Origin: Paenibacillus cremeus
GTDB lineage: Bacteria > Bacillota > Bacilli > Paenibacillales > NBRC-103111
DNA: 64,000 nucleotides
Reading direction: 5' to 3'
Assembly: GCF_007786445.1 (NCBI RefSeq)
Contig: NZ_VNJI01000005.1
Location: 124,001 to 188,000, forward strand
Part shown: piece by piece, positions 43,927-52,622 of the stretch
Layout: every line of letters starts with the position of its first letter
How positions within the stretch are numbered: the stretch's first letter is position 1
The notes under the pieces: model-generated
Seen by the model: only the letters and a program-made list of their open reading frames with translations
What the model was told of the DNA's origin: nothing
The model's database searches: none
Position numbers and translations under genes: made by a program

Positions 43927-46121
43927 TGGGCCGTCCCCGCTTTCAAAAACTGCTGCAAGCAGCGAACCTCCACGCCGGCCATCATCACGATGCCGATACC
44001 ATGCGTATCGTTCAAGAGCCATGGCAGCTCATCCCGGTAATAACGCCCGGAGAAGGAGTAGCCGGAGCCACGACATACGCCGAAAATGTTGCCGCCTTTA
44101 TCGATGCTGATCTTGGTCATGCCTTCCCAACCCTTGAGCACCGCCTGCACATAAGCATCCGGCTCCGTCAGCCAGCCATTACGGATCCCCTTGGTAAACG
44201 CATAAATGAACATCGAGGTGCACGACGTTTCTTCGTACGACTCTGGATCAATAAGAACTTGGTGCCAAAGCCCGTTCGTGCCTTGCAGACGCAAGTAGCC
44301 CGCACAAAGCTCGCGGTAAAACGCAAGCAGCGTCTCGCGATGCTCATGCGTCTCCGGAAATGCGCCAAGCAGCTCAGCCAGCGAGAACAGCACCCAGCCG
44401 TTGCCCCGGCCCCATGGCATCTCGGTAGGACGGTCCGTTTTAAAATCGTACACGTGCGACATGATCTGCAGCTCTGGCATATATAAGTAGTCTTTATATA
44501 GAAGGATTTGGTTAGCCGCATCGTTAATATACGACGGATCCCCCGTCAGCGCCGAGTATCGGCATAGGAACGGTACGCTCATGTACAAATCGTCGCACCA
44601 CAGCGTGTCCTTCATGAAGTCGACGCTGCCACGAACGCGATACAACGCACCGTTCGGCAGACGATCCTGCACCCGCGTGATATAGTCGGCGATCCGGGCA
44701 GCCACGGTTTCAGCCCCCTCGATCGAGCCATGCGCGAGCGCCGCCAGCATCGTGGCGCCAAATGAGCCGCAGTCGTCCAGACTGTCGATGAGTGCCAGCT
44801 GGTTGTTGACGCCGGCTGCGCCGTACTGCTTGCCGTCCCACAGCGAATAGGCGTCGAAGGAAGCGCTTTGCTCTACATGGCGCAGGACATAATCGATATA
44901 GTCCCGTCGTTCGAGTGCTGCTCCCGTTTGCATTAGCCCGTACAGCGTCACGCCCAGCGGATAGTTCCACTTGGCGAACAGCGTGTTCTCCAAATAAGGG
45001 CGAACCCATGTGTTTGGAAGATCCGCTCTCCAGTACGTGCCCTCACGGCCATCCTCATGCACCAGGTTCAGCTGAGCCAGCTGATCCAAGCTTGGAATCT
45101 GCTTCTCCTCGAAGGAGCCCAGATAGAGCCAATGATCCTTCAGTCCCTCGACGGCAAAAGGCGCTCTGATCGTGTACGCACCATGAGCATCGGCTGATAA
45201 TGGCGCCAACGTAAATCCCCATGCGTTTGCTTGGTGCGTGCATGTCGAATATACAACCACGTCGTTGTCGCCAAAAACAAACGGCAAATCAATTTCCGCT
45301 TCGCCGTTACCCATAGCCGAGTACACTGCTTGACCGTTCACATGGAGCGTCAAGGCACCATCATGATGAACCAGCCAGCGGCTTGCTCCTTCGGCAGGCG
45401 TAGGCCGCGTTTGATTGACCTTCGTCCACGCGATCGCCGTCCGTCCTGCTTCCGCACCGTACAATCGAGAAAAAACGCCGCTTTGCAGCTCGGCAGCACT
45501 CCAGCTAAGCTCTGGCAGCCAGCGGACGATCCCGCCCGACTCCTGCAGCCCTTCCGCCAGCAGGTGCTCGATTCCCACGGTCGTCGGCTCGGAATAAACC
45601 CAGCCCTCTTGTCCATCCCGCTCTGGGGTCGGGGAAATGAAGTGAAGCGGAAAGTTTTTATACGAGCCCGTGCCGAAAATCCCGCCGCAGCCGTTCGCCG
45701 TTTTCTCGAACTGGAGCACAAATTCGTTCCAGCCTTTATTCATATGGCCGCGGAACATGTTTTTGCGATCCGGCGCCACCTCATCGGAAATATTGGAGGT
45801 GAATGCCCGCTGCCTGTTGATGTACACGTGCACCGGACTCAAGCAGCTAACGCCGAGGTTCAGCTCGGTCGGCTGATCGCTCCACAGCTTGCCCCAAGCA
45901 TAAACGAAGCTGCCGTTTGGAATGTGGTCCCATTTTTCCTGAAAATTCATGATATACCGGTAATCGTGCAATCTTGCAAAGCCGCCGCGGCTGTGCAGCC
46001 GGTACACAAATGGATGCGGCGGATTGGCGCCGATATAGCGCTGGGCTATCGTTTCCAGGGTCCCCTCTACATCGTGCTGACACTTCTTAAATACAGATTC
46101 ATTCGGATCAAAATATCCCAT
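43923..46121 (-). CDS. GH105-type unsaturated rhamnogalacturonyl hydrolase with extra N-terminal domain
   Basis: 732 residues from ATG 46121. The C-terminal 380 residues match GH105 (YteR/YesR): KWNYPLGVTLYGLMQ, DTLWCDDLYMSVPFL with the catalytic Asp, MPWGRGNGWVLFSLAELL and GLWHQVLIDPESYEETSCTSMF. GH105 proteins are usually about 370 residues; here about 350 residues of beta-rich sequence precede it, with two jelly-roll-like parts (WSDQPTELNLGVSCLSPVHV and later LTLHVNGQAV). No signal peptide. It removes the unsaturated uronic acid left by rhamnogalacturonan lyases (family knowledge). Confidence 0.88.
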   Translation of the reverse strand: MGYFDPNESVFKKCQHDVEGTLETIAQRYIGANPPHPFVYRLHSRGGFARLHDYRYIMNFQEKWDHIPNGSFVYAWGKLWSDQPTELNLGVSCLSPVHVYINRQRAFTSNISDEVAPDRKNMFRGHMNKGWNEFVLQFEKTANGCGGIFGTGSYKNFPLHFISPTPERDGQEGWVYSEPTTVGIEHLLAEGLQESGGIVRWLPELSWSAAELQSGVFSRLYGAEAGRTAIAWTKVNQTRPTPAEGASRWLVHHDGALTLHVNGQAVYSAMGNGEAEIDLPFVFGDNDVVVYSTCTHQANAWGFTLAPLSADAHGAYTIRAPFAVEGLKDHWLYLGSFEEKQIPSLDQLAQLNLVHEDGREGTYWRADLPNTWVRPYLENTLFAKWNYPLGVTLYGLMQTGAALERRDYIDYVLRHVEQSASFDAYSLWDGKQYGAAGVNNQLALIDSLDDCGSFGATMLAALAHGSIEGAETVAARIADYITRVQDRLPNGALYRVRGSVDFMKDTLWCDDLYMSVPFLCRYSALTGDPSYINDAANQILLYKDYLYMPELQIMSHVYDFKTDRPTEMPWGRGNGWVLFSLAELLGAFPETHEHRETLLAFYRELCAGYLRLQGTNGLWHQVLIDPESYEETSCTSMFIYAFTKGIRNGWLTEPDAYVQAVLKGWEGMTKISIDKGGNIFGVCRGSGYSFSGRYYRDELPWLLNDTHGIGIVMMAGVEVRCLQQFLKAGTAQ

Positions 46122-46202
46122 GGCTCGTCGCTTCCTCCCTCTCAATGTAAAAGAACTCCCACACCTGTTGCGAACTGGTGCGGGAGCCGGTTATTGCCCT
46201 GT

Positions 46203-47750
46203 TTATTTAGCGGCCGTACGCTTCTTGTAGGCGTCCGTCATCTCTTGGGTCATTTTCACGACATTCGGGTCCGCTTTCATCTTGTTCACAAAGTCATCCC
46301 ACTGGGCCAGCGAGTCTTTGCCCAGCATGACTTTAACTTTCTCATCCAGCACTTTCTTCTGCATTTCAGGCAGGTATTGCATGGCCGTTGGAGAGTACAG
46401 TCCGATGCTGATATCCGCCGAGCTGGTTTTCGCACGCTCGTCCTGGATCTTTTTGTAGAGCTCTTGCGTGTCCTTCTGGAAGAAGTTTTTCACCGTGCTC
46501 GCATATGGATCTGCTACATAAACGATTTGGTTGAAATCTGGACCGCCGTCATCGGACAGCTTCTTGGAGTCAACGACCTTCACGCCGTCCTTCACAACAT
46601 AATCTACGCCTTCAAAACCATACTGTTGGATCGCGAAGACATCGTCGTTCATCCAGGTGTCGATCATCTTCAGGATGCGCTTCATTTTGTCTTCCTTCAC
46701 GGTCTTCGGAATCGCCAGAACGCCTGCGAAGCCTGGACCCTTAGGGTTGTAACCATTAATATTCGTCGCTGGATAGAAATCGGTCTCTTTGACGTTCGGA
46801 TCGATTTTCTTCAGGTCATTCAGGTAATCGGCGTTCGTCCCCGTTTTATCAACCAAAGTACCGGCTTTACCCTGCTTCACGATATCTTTAACTTGGCTGG
46901 TCTTCATGGAAGCAAAATCTTCCGGAATCAGCTTTTCATTGTACAGCTTCGTCATAAATTCAAGCGCTTTGTGCTCTTCCGGCAGGAAGGATTTGAACAC
47001 CAGCTGGTCGCCGGTCCATTTCCAATCGCCGTTGGCGCCTGCGAACATGTTCTCGACTTGTCCCAATGGATCGGAAGCTTTGTCGCCGTTCGTCGCATTA
47101 ATGGAGAAGCCGATCGTGTCTTTTTTGCCATTCTTGTCCGGATCGTTCTCCGTCATCGACTTAATCGTCGTGTACAGCTCATCCGTCGTTGTTGGTACCT
47201 TCAGACCCAGGTTGTCCAGCCAGTCTTTACGGAAAATAAAGAAGGTGTCGCCTTCCGTTGGGCGCGGACGAGGAATGGAATAGTTTTTGCCGTCTTCCAT
47301 CTTGGTCAGATCCCAAGCGGTCTTAGAAATTTTGCTGTTCAAGTTCGGGTAATCTTTAATGTAGCTCGACAGATCCCAGAACGCGCCTTGCTGCACCATA
47401 CCGCGGAATACCGACGTGAATGGGTCCGGGATATAAACGAGATCCGGGATATCGCCGGAAGCCAGCGTCACGTTCAGCTTATCTGGATAGCTGTTCGCGG
47501 ATACCCATTGGATGTTCATTTTAGAGTTGGTTGCTTTTTCGATGGCCTGTTTGATGGCGTTATCATTGGCCGGAGGGTTCGCGCTGAGCAGGATCGTCAT
47601 GATGCTGACGTCGAGCGGCGCATTGCTGGAACCTGCGGATGCCGCCGTATTGCTGTCGGACTTCGTCGTCCCGCACGCAGTCAAAGCAGAAGCCGCGATC
47701 ACGGTAGCTGTTAGACTTAGCAGCGCTTTCTTCTTGACGTTGAAGGTCAT
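46203..47750 (-). CDS. oligosaccharide-binding lipoprotein (LplA/YtcQ type)
   Basis: 515 residues. Lipoprotein signal peptide with ASALTACGT lipobox (Cys near 27), then an LplA-type body (DWLDNLGLKVPTTTDELYTTIKS, NDPDKNGKKDTIG). It is first in the unit with GH105 and GH28 genes and close to the YesS-like regulator, so it is the likely receptor for rhamnogalacturonan oligomers together with the permeases at 50693-52602. The ribosome binding site is GGGGATG before ATG 47750. Confidence 0.94.
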   Translation of the reverse strand: MTFNVKKKALLSLTATVIAASALTACGTTKSDSNTAASAGSSNAPLDVSIMTILLSANPPANDNAIKQAIEKATNSKMNIQWVSANSYPDKLNVTLASGDIPDLVYIPDPFTSVFRGMVQQGAFWDLSSYIKDYPNLNSKISKTAWDLTKMEDGKNYSIPRPRPTEGDTFFIFRKDWLDNLGLKVPTTTDELYTTIKSMTENDPDKNGKKDTIGFSINATNGDKASDPLGQVENMFAGANGDWKWTGDQLVFKSFLPEEHKALEFMTKLYNEKLIPEDFASMKTSQVKDIVKQGKAGTLVDKTGTNADYLNDLKKIDPNVKETDFYPATNINGYNPKGPGFAGVLAIPKTVKEDKMKRILKMIDTWMNDDVFAIQQYGFEGVDYVVKDGVKVVDSKKLSDDGGPDFNQIVYVADPYASTVKNFFQKDTQELYKKIQDERAKTSSADISIGLYSPTAMQYLPEMQKKVLDEKVKVMLGKDSLAQWDDFVNKMKADPNVVKMTQEMTDAYKKRTAAK

Positions 47751-47886
47751 TACTATACATCCCCTTATGAATGGTTAATCGGTGTTGACCGTGATTCACA
47801 TCGTACCGAATGCGGATGTTCCCGACAACCAAACTTTCTTGCAATCGGCAAAATTCGACATTTATCCTTTGTTGCACAGTATGTAA

Positions 47887-47906
47887 TCCTTGCACATCCT
47901 TGCACA
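47887..47906 (-). promoter_or_regulatory. tandem 10-bp direct repeat, candidate activator site
   Basis: On the minus strand TGTGCAAGGA occurs twice in a row, about 140 bases before the binding-protein gene; a further TGTGCAA lies just upstream. Direct repeats spaced by one helical turn are the usual form of AraC-family sites, and the YesS/YtdP-like regulator gene is next door. A related pair of CTTGCA blocks precedes the 1086-residue hydrolase gene. Confidence 0.5.
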
Positions 47907-47913
47907 AACTATG

Positions 47914-47942
47914 AAAAACCGCCCGGTTGATGCGCCGGACGG
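47914..47942 (-). terminator. terminator or leader attenuator
   Basis: On the minus strand CCGTCCGG and CCGGGCGG pair (one G-U) around an 8-base loop, followed by TTTTT. It lies between the regulator gene and the tandem repeat, so it most likely ends the regulator transcript. Confidence 0.65.
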
Positions 47943-48013
47943 CCGAGTAGGAGTGTTTGCAGTAGCACTTACGTATGAGCTTTTTAAGGGATGGGTATGG
48001 GGTTCCACCGCTG

Positions 48014-48063
48014 TTGAAATCGTATGCTTTTGAATTGAATTAGCGGTAATCATACGATTTCAA
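48014..48063. repeat. 13-bp inverted repeat with 24-base loop
   Basis: TTGAAATCGTATG and CATACGATTTCAA are perfect complements in the 530-bp gap between the regulator and binding-protein genes. No T-run follows. The rest of the gap (47751-48283) holds the direct repeat and terminator described and, as far as I can see, no gene. Confidence 0.55.
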
Positions 48064-48283
48064 AGGCGGCCGCTCCGCTCTCCACCCCACACCCATTCCC
48101 TTTTAGCACCTGCGAGCGGCCTTCGACTTTCACAAGCTACCTCGCTAATAACACCCATTCCAAGCACAATAAATGTGGTTACAATCGCTCAACGCGCCAA
48201 AACTGCGATTTTACGCACAACATTTGTGCTTAGCTCCCGCCGATGCTCCCTCCAACACCCGCTGCAAAAATGTGCAAGGCCGG

Positions 48284-50590
48284 TTAATCCCGCTGAAACA
48301 TCTCTCGATACTGGCTCGGGGAGACGCCCTCGGCCTTTTTGAAGATGCGGTTGAAATACGTCTGTTGGTAGCCGACCTCATCGGCGATCTCGTTGATTTT
48401 CATCGACGTGGTCCGCAGCAGCTCTTTTGCATGCCCAATCCGCAGGTTGGTCAAATAATCGATAAAATTAATCCCGGTCACCTGCTTAATCGCACGGCTA
48501 AGTGTATAGGGGGTCAATTCAAAATGATCGGCGCACGATTCCAGCGAGAGGTTGGTGCCGTAATGCTGCTGGATGAAGAGCAGGACGTTCTCCACGACTT
48601 GCTTGATCCGGAAGTCCGCCTTCCCTGCTACCTCTTGAATGTAAGCGCCGACGACACGCGTCTCCAGCCAGCGCTGCATTTCGTCCGGCTCGTTCAGCTG
48701 GCTGAGCTCCTGGAACAAATTCGCTCCGCCGAACATGCTGATCGGGTTGATCCCCGACTGCAGCATGGCATGCTGGACGCTGCCGACGAGCTGGTAAATG
48801 CCTTGCTGGAGGATCACCTTTTTGACTCCGCTGGCCGTCAGCTCTTGGATAAATTGATGAACGAGCGGAGCGGCCTCCTCCTGAGAGCCCGTCCGAACGG
48901 CATGAATGATTTCTTTTTCCAACAGGAACGGATACGGAAATTCCAGATGCGTCGACGTGCGGCTCAGCTGAGACACATCGATCAACGTGCTGGTCGAGCT
49001 GAAATCGCGATAATTGAGCAGCTGCCTCGACTCCTCGAACAAATACGGCACGCGATGCAGCTGGGTCGTCGTATTTCCCATCACCACTACCGCCTGCAGC
49101 TTCAAAATGTGCTCGATGATCCGCATCAGCTCCTCACCGAACGCGCGAAGCTCCTCTTTGCATTCCTCCTGGCTCCATTCCACCGGCAGCGTCAAAAACA
49201 GGCCTAACGACAGATCGTGAAAATTCAGCGCTTCACACGGCAAGCACCGATTGTCGCCCAGCTCCTTGGCGATATTGCCTACAGCAAAGGCGACCAGCTC
49301 CTCATCCCCTTGCGTAAACCGGGCATCTGCCCCGTTCATGCCGCGAACTTGAACGAACAACGCCGCGATTTGCTTGCCCTGGATGTCGAGCCCGAACTGC
49401 TTGATTCGCTCATGCGCTTCGGTCTCGGTAAGCGAGAACAAATACCCCTGCACGAGCTGCATCAGGAAGCCTTCCCGCATCATGGGCTGCTGCAGGTCCA
49501 GGCGGCTTTTTAGATGCTCGCTTTCCTTCGTAAGCGTGTCCCATTTCATCTCGATCCATTCGAGCTCATCCTTGTGATCGCCCCGGCTGATCTCCCCGCT
49601 CACCTTTCGGTATAATCGTCCGAGCGGAGAGTAAATCCGAACTGAGCCGAACCAGGCCAGCGCAACCGCGAGCAGCAAGCCCCCGAAGCTCACGAGCAGA
49701 ATCACCTTGGAAATGAGCAGAACCGGCGACGTAATACTGGACAGCGGAGCTGCGGACAAGATCACCCACGGGATGCCGAGACGGAAGAATTGACTGACCG
49801 ACACCGAGTAAACTTCCTTATCATAGGAAAAAAGAAACGACTCGCCCGAGGCTCCCCGGCTACGGTACGCTTTCTCTACCGCGGAATCGAACGCCGTCTT
49901 CGAGCCATTGGAGGAAATATCCCACTTGCTGTCGCCGCTGAGCAGCAGCGTGGAGCCTTCGCTTAACGAGTTGACGCTCTTGAGCTGCTCCTCCAGTCGA
50001 TGCTTATTCAGCGTAGCCATCAATAACCCGTACGGCTCGCCGAGCCCGCCGGGCAGCTTATTAATCAGCGACAGCGTCGTTCCGCCGCTGACATCCTTCG
50101 GTCCGGGCATTCCGGCGGCATCCATCCAAAAGATCGACTTCTCCCGCTTCATCATGTCCAAATATTGCTGCCTACTAGCCGCGTCATTCTGAAATTTGTA
50201 CCCGTCTTTATTGATCATGACCGGACGGGGCACCGCCAAATACAGCTCCGCCTTGTCGATCAATGGACTGGAGCCCTCGATCACCAGCAGCGTCTGATAC
50301 AGCGCCTGAACCTCATTATAATCGCTTGCAAAATTTAACTCCCGCAGCTTCGCTCCTAGGTTGGGATCGAACGCCCAATGCGAGAAGACCAGCTCTAGAT
50401 TGGCAAACTGCGCCTCCAGATTTTTACTCTGCTGTACCACCTTGTTCTGCTGCTGACGCTGCAGCTCCGTCTCCACTTTCCCCGTGACCGTCCAATACGT
50501 GACCAGACCCATCACAATGCCGGGCAGGGAGGCGATAAGCATAATCATAACCAAGCTGTTCCGATAAAAGCTGCCCTTACGGCGAATCAA
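48284..50590 (-). CDS. membrane-anchored AraC-type regulator (YesS/YtdP like)
   Basis: 768 residues. It has a membrane segment at the start (SLVMIMLIASLPGIVMGLVTYW), a large extracellular sensor, a second membrane segment near residue 300 (VILLVSFGGLLLAVALAWFG), a cytoplasmic linker and an AraC domain (FELTPYTLSRAIKQVTGINF, EIADEVGYQQTYFNRIFKKAEG). YesS and YtdP of B. subtilis have the same length and sit in the rhamnogalacturonan and related clusters. Flanked by importer and GH genes, it is the obvious activator of this regulon. Confidence 0.93.
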   Translation of the reverse strand: MIRRKGSFYRNSLVMIMLIASLPGIVMGLVTYWTVTGKVETELQRQQQNKVVQQSKNLEAQFANLELVFSHWAFDPNLGAKLRELNFASDYNEVQALYQTLLVIEGSSPLIDKAELYLAVPRPVMINKDGYKFQNDAASRQQYLDMMKREKSIFWMDAAGMPGPKDVSGGTTLSLINKLPGGLGEPYGLLMATLNKHRLEEQLKSVNSLSEGSTLLLSGDSKWDISSNGSKTAFDSAVEKAYRSRGASGESFLFSYDKEVYSVSVSQFFRLGIPWVILSAAPLSSITSPVLLISKVILLVSFGGLLLAVALAWFGSVRIYSPLGRLYRKVSGEISRGDHKDELEWIEMKWDTLTKESEHLKSRLDLQQPMMREGFLMQLVQGYLFSLTETEAHERIKQFGLDIQGKQIAALFVQVRGMNGADARFTQGDEELVAFAVGNIAKELGDNRCLPCEALNFHDLSLGLFLTLPVEWSQEECKEELRAFGEELMRIIEHILKLQAVVVMGNTTTQLHRVPYLFEESRQLLNYRDFSSTSTLIDVSQLSRTSTHLEFPYPFLLEKEIIHAVRTGSQEEAAPLVHQFIQELTASGVKKVILQQGIYQLVGSVQHAMLQSGINPISMFGGANLFQELSQLNEPDEMQRWLETRVVGAYIQEVAGKADFRIKQVVENVLLFIQQHYGTNLSLESCADHFELTPYTLSRAIKQVTGINFIDYLTNLRIGHAKELLRTTSMKINEIADEVGYQQTYFNRIFKKAEGVSPSQYREMFQRD

Positions 50591-50692
50591 CGTAAATCAC
50601 CTTCCATGCAAACTTAGCGTTCCGTACATTATAACTTAACAGCAAAACGATTTCGATGGAAGCATCCAACGAAATCGTCATTGTGCCTTGCT

Positions 50693-51559
50693 TTAACCTT
50701 TGACCGAGCCCGCCATGGAGCCCTTGGCAAAGTGTTTTTGCAGGAAAGGATATACTAAGAGAATCGGAATGGTCGCCACGACCACCGCAGCCATCTTCAG
50801 CGTTTCCGCCGGAGGTGCAGCGACGAACGCGTCTTGTCCGAGATCGCTGTTTTGAGCGTTCTGGAGCATATTTTGCAGCAGCACTTGAATCGGCCATTTT
50901 TGCGCATCGTTCAAGTACAGCAGCGCAGTGAAGTAGGAATTCCAGTAGCCCACCGCATAGAACAAGCCGAACGCCGCCAAGGAAGGAAGCGACAGTGGCA
51001 GGATAATCCGGAAAAACGTCGTGATATCGTTGCACCCGTCAATCGAAGCCGCTTCCTCGAGCTCAGCTGGAATGCTGGCAAAGAAGCTTCGCATCAAGAT
51101 AACATTCCAGCCGCTCGCAAGCGCCGGAAGAATCAAGGACCAAGTGTTGTTTACCAAATGCATATCACGTACAAGCAAGTAGTTCGGGATAATGCCCGGG
51201 CTGAATAAAATCGTCAATAGAATCGCGAGCGAAAATATTTTCCGCCCCGGGAGCCGCTTCCGCGATACGGCATAGGCCAGTGCAGCGGTGACGACCAAGC
51301 TTAGCAATGTCCCGACCAGCGCCAGATACGTGCTGTTGCCGATGGAGCGAATGAACGCTTTGGTCCCTAGCAAGTATTCATAGGAAGCGAGTGACCAATG
51401 CTTCGGAAACAGGATGAACTTACTTTGCAAATACTCAATCGGATCCGTGAAGGAAACGACAAAGACATAGTAAATCGGGAAAAACGTCAGCAGGGCGACG
51501 AGGCCCAGAATCGTTATATTTACAGCGTCAAAAACGCGGTCGCTGGCACTCTTTTTCAT
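50693..51559 (-). CDS. ABC transporter permease (YtcP/LplC type)
   Basis: 288 residues, with six hydrophobic segments, ILFSPGIIPNYLLVRDM, EAA loop EEAASIDGCND and the terminal HFAKGSMAGSVKG of the group. AGGAGGG is 7 bases before ATG 51559. It is cotranscribed with the LplB-type permease. The binding protein of this importer is most likely the product of 46203-47750, since none lies in this unit. Confidence 0.95.
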   Translation of the reverse strand: MKKSASDRVFDAVNITILGLVALLTFFPIYYVFVVSFTDPIEYLQSKFILFPKHWSLASYEYLLGTKAFIRSIGNSTYLALVGTLLSLVVTAALAYAVSRKRLPGRKIFSLAILLTILFSPGIIPNYLLVRDMHLVNNTWSLILPALASGWNVILMRSFFASIPAELEEAASIDGCNDITTFFRIILPLSLPSLAAFGLFYAVGYWNSYFTALLYLNDAQKWPIQVLLQNMLQNAQNSDLGQDAFVAAPPAETLKMAAVVVATIPILLVYPFLQKHFAKGSMAGSVKG

Positions 51560-51618
51560 TCCATTACCCTCCTATGTCGTAACTGTTATCGTGGTTTCAT
51601 CGAAAGCAGTTATCAACT

Positions 51619-52602
51619 TTAATAAACGCCTTCTTCGCCCATCTTCTTAGCCAATTTGTTCGAGACCACGACCAGGATCAGACCGACCACCGACTTGAAC
51701 AGCCCCGCCGCGGTACTGTAGCTGAATTGACCTTGCTTAATCCCCACGGTATATACATACGTATCGAACACTTCAGCCACTTGAGAAACGGCACCGTTGT
51801 ACATCAGGAAAATTTGCTCGAAGCCCACGTCCATCATATGGCCGAGACGAAGAATGAGCAGCACGACAATAACACTGCGGATCGCTGGAAGCGTAACGTG
51901 CCAAATTTGGCGCAAACGCCCTGCACCGTCCATCCGAGCCGCTTCGTACAGCCCCGGGTCAACGCTCGCAATGGCTGCCAGGAAAAGAATCGTTCCCCAA
52001 CCGGCTTCCTTCCAGATCGACTGTACGGTCACCATGAGCCAGAAGCTGTCCGGATTCGTCAAAACATCGATTTTCGTGCCGCCGAACGCTTCAATCACTT
52101 TGTTTACGAGCCCGTCCCCTTTGGCAAACAAGAGAAACGTCAGACCCGCAATAATAACCCAAGATAAGAAGTGCGGCATGTAAATGACCGTTTGAATCAT
52201 TTTCTTATACAGCTCGCTGCGCAGCTCATTCAAGAAGACGGCCACCACGATCGGCAGTGGGAAAAACAGCACCAGGTTCAGCACGTTAATCCCCATCGTA
52301 TTGCGGAACAGCATCATGAAATCCGGATTCGAGAAAAAGCGCACGAAATGGTCAAACCCGACCCATGGACTGCCAAGAACACCCTTGAACGGGGAATAGT
52401 TTTGAAACGCGATCACAACGCCCACCATCGGTACATATTTGAAGATGAGGAAAAATAGTAAGCCCGGCAGCGCCAAGAGGTATAGGTATCTGTTTTTAAT
52501 AATCTCTTTCATAAGCGTGTTACGCTTGGCCTTTGGCACCGACGTAGAAGCCGGTCTTCTGGACTGGAGCGCCGCTGGTGTATCTGCTTGCTGCATAGCC
52601 AT
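51619..52602 (-). CDS. ABC transporter permease (LplB/YteP type)
   Basis: 327 residues from ATG 52602 (GGAG 8 bases before; the ATG at 52620 would put that site in the coding sequence). It has the family signature KYVPMVGVVIAFQNYSPF, GSPWVGFDHF, EAA loop EAARMDGAG and the C-terminal FKSVVGLILVVVSN. It directly follows the large hydrolase gene and is paired with the YtcP-type permease. Confidence 0.95.
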   Translation of the reverse strand: MAMQQADTPAALQSRRPASTSVPKAKRNTLMKEIIKNRYLYLLALPGLLFFLIFKYVPMVGVVIAFQNYSPFKGVLGSPWVGFDHFVRFFSNPDFMMLFRNTMGINVLNLVLFFPLPIVVAVFLNELRSELYKKMIQTVIYMPHFLSWVIIAGLTFLLFAKGDGLVNKVIEAFGGTKIDVLTNPDSFWLMVTVQSIWKEAGWGTILFLAAIASVDPGLYEAARMDGAGRLRQIWHVTLPAIRSVIVVLLILRLGHMMDVGFEQIFLMYNGAVSQVAEVFDTYVYTVGIKQGQFSYSTAAGLFKSVVGLILVVVSNKLAKKMGEEGVY

Positions 52603-52622
52603 AGATGCTTCTCCTTTCATAG

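Noticed and set aside
45231..47714. 827-residue open frame on the plus strand
   Set aside because: It covers parts of the GH105 and binding-protein genes in antisense and has no recognisable protein features.
47881..48063. CRISPR-like array
   Set aside because: Only two 10-bp repeats and one inverted repeat are present, with no regular spacers and no cas genes.
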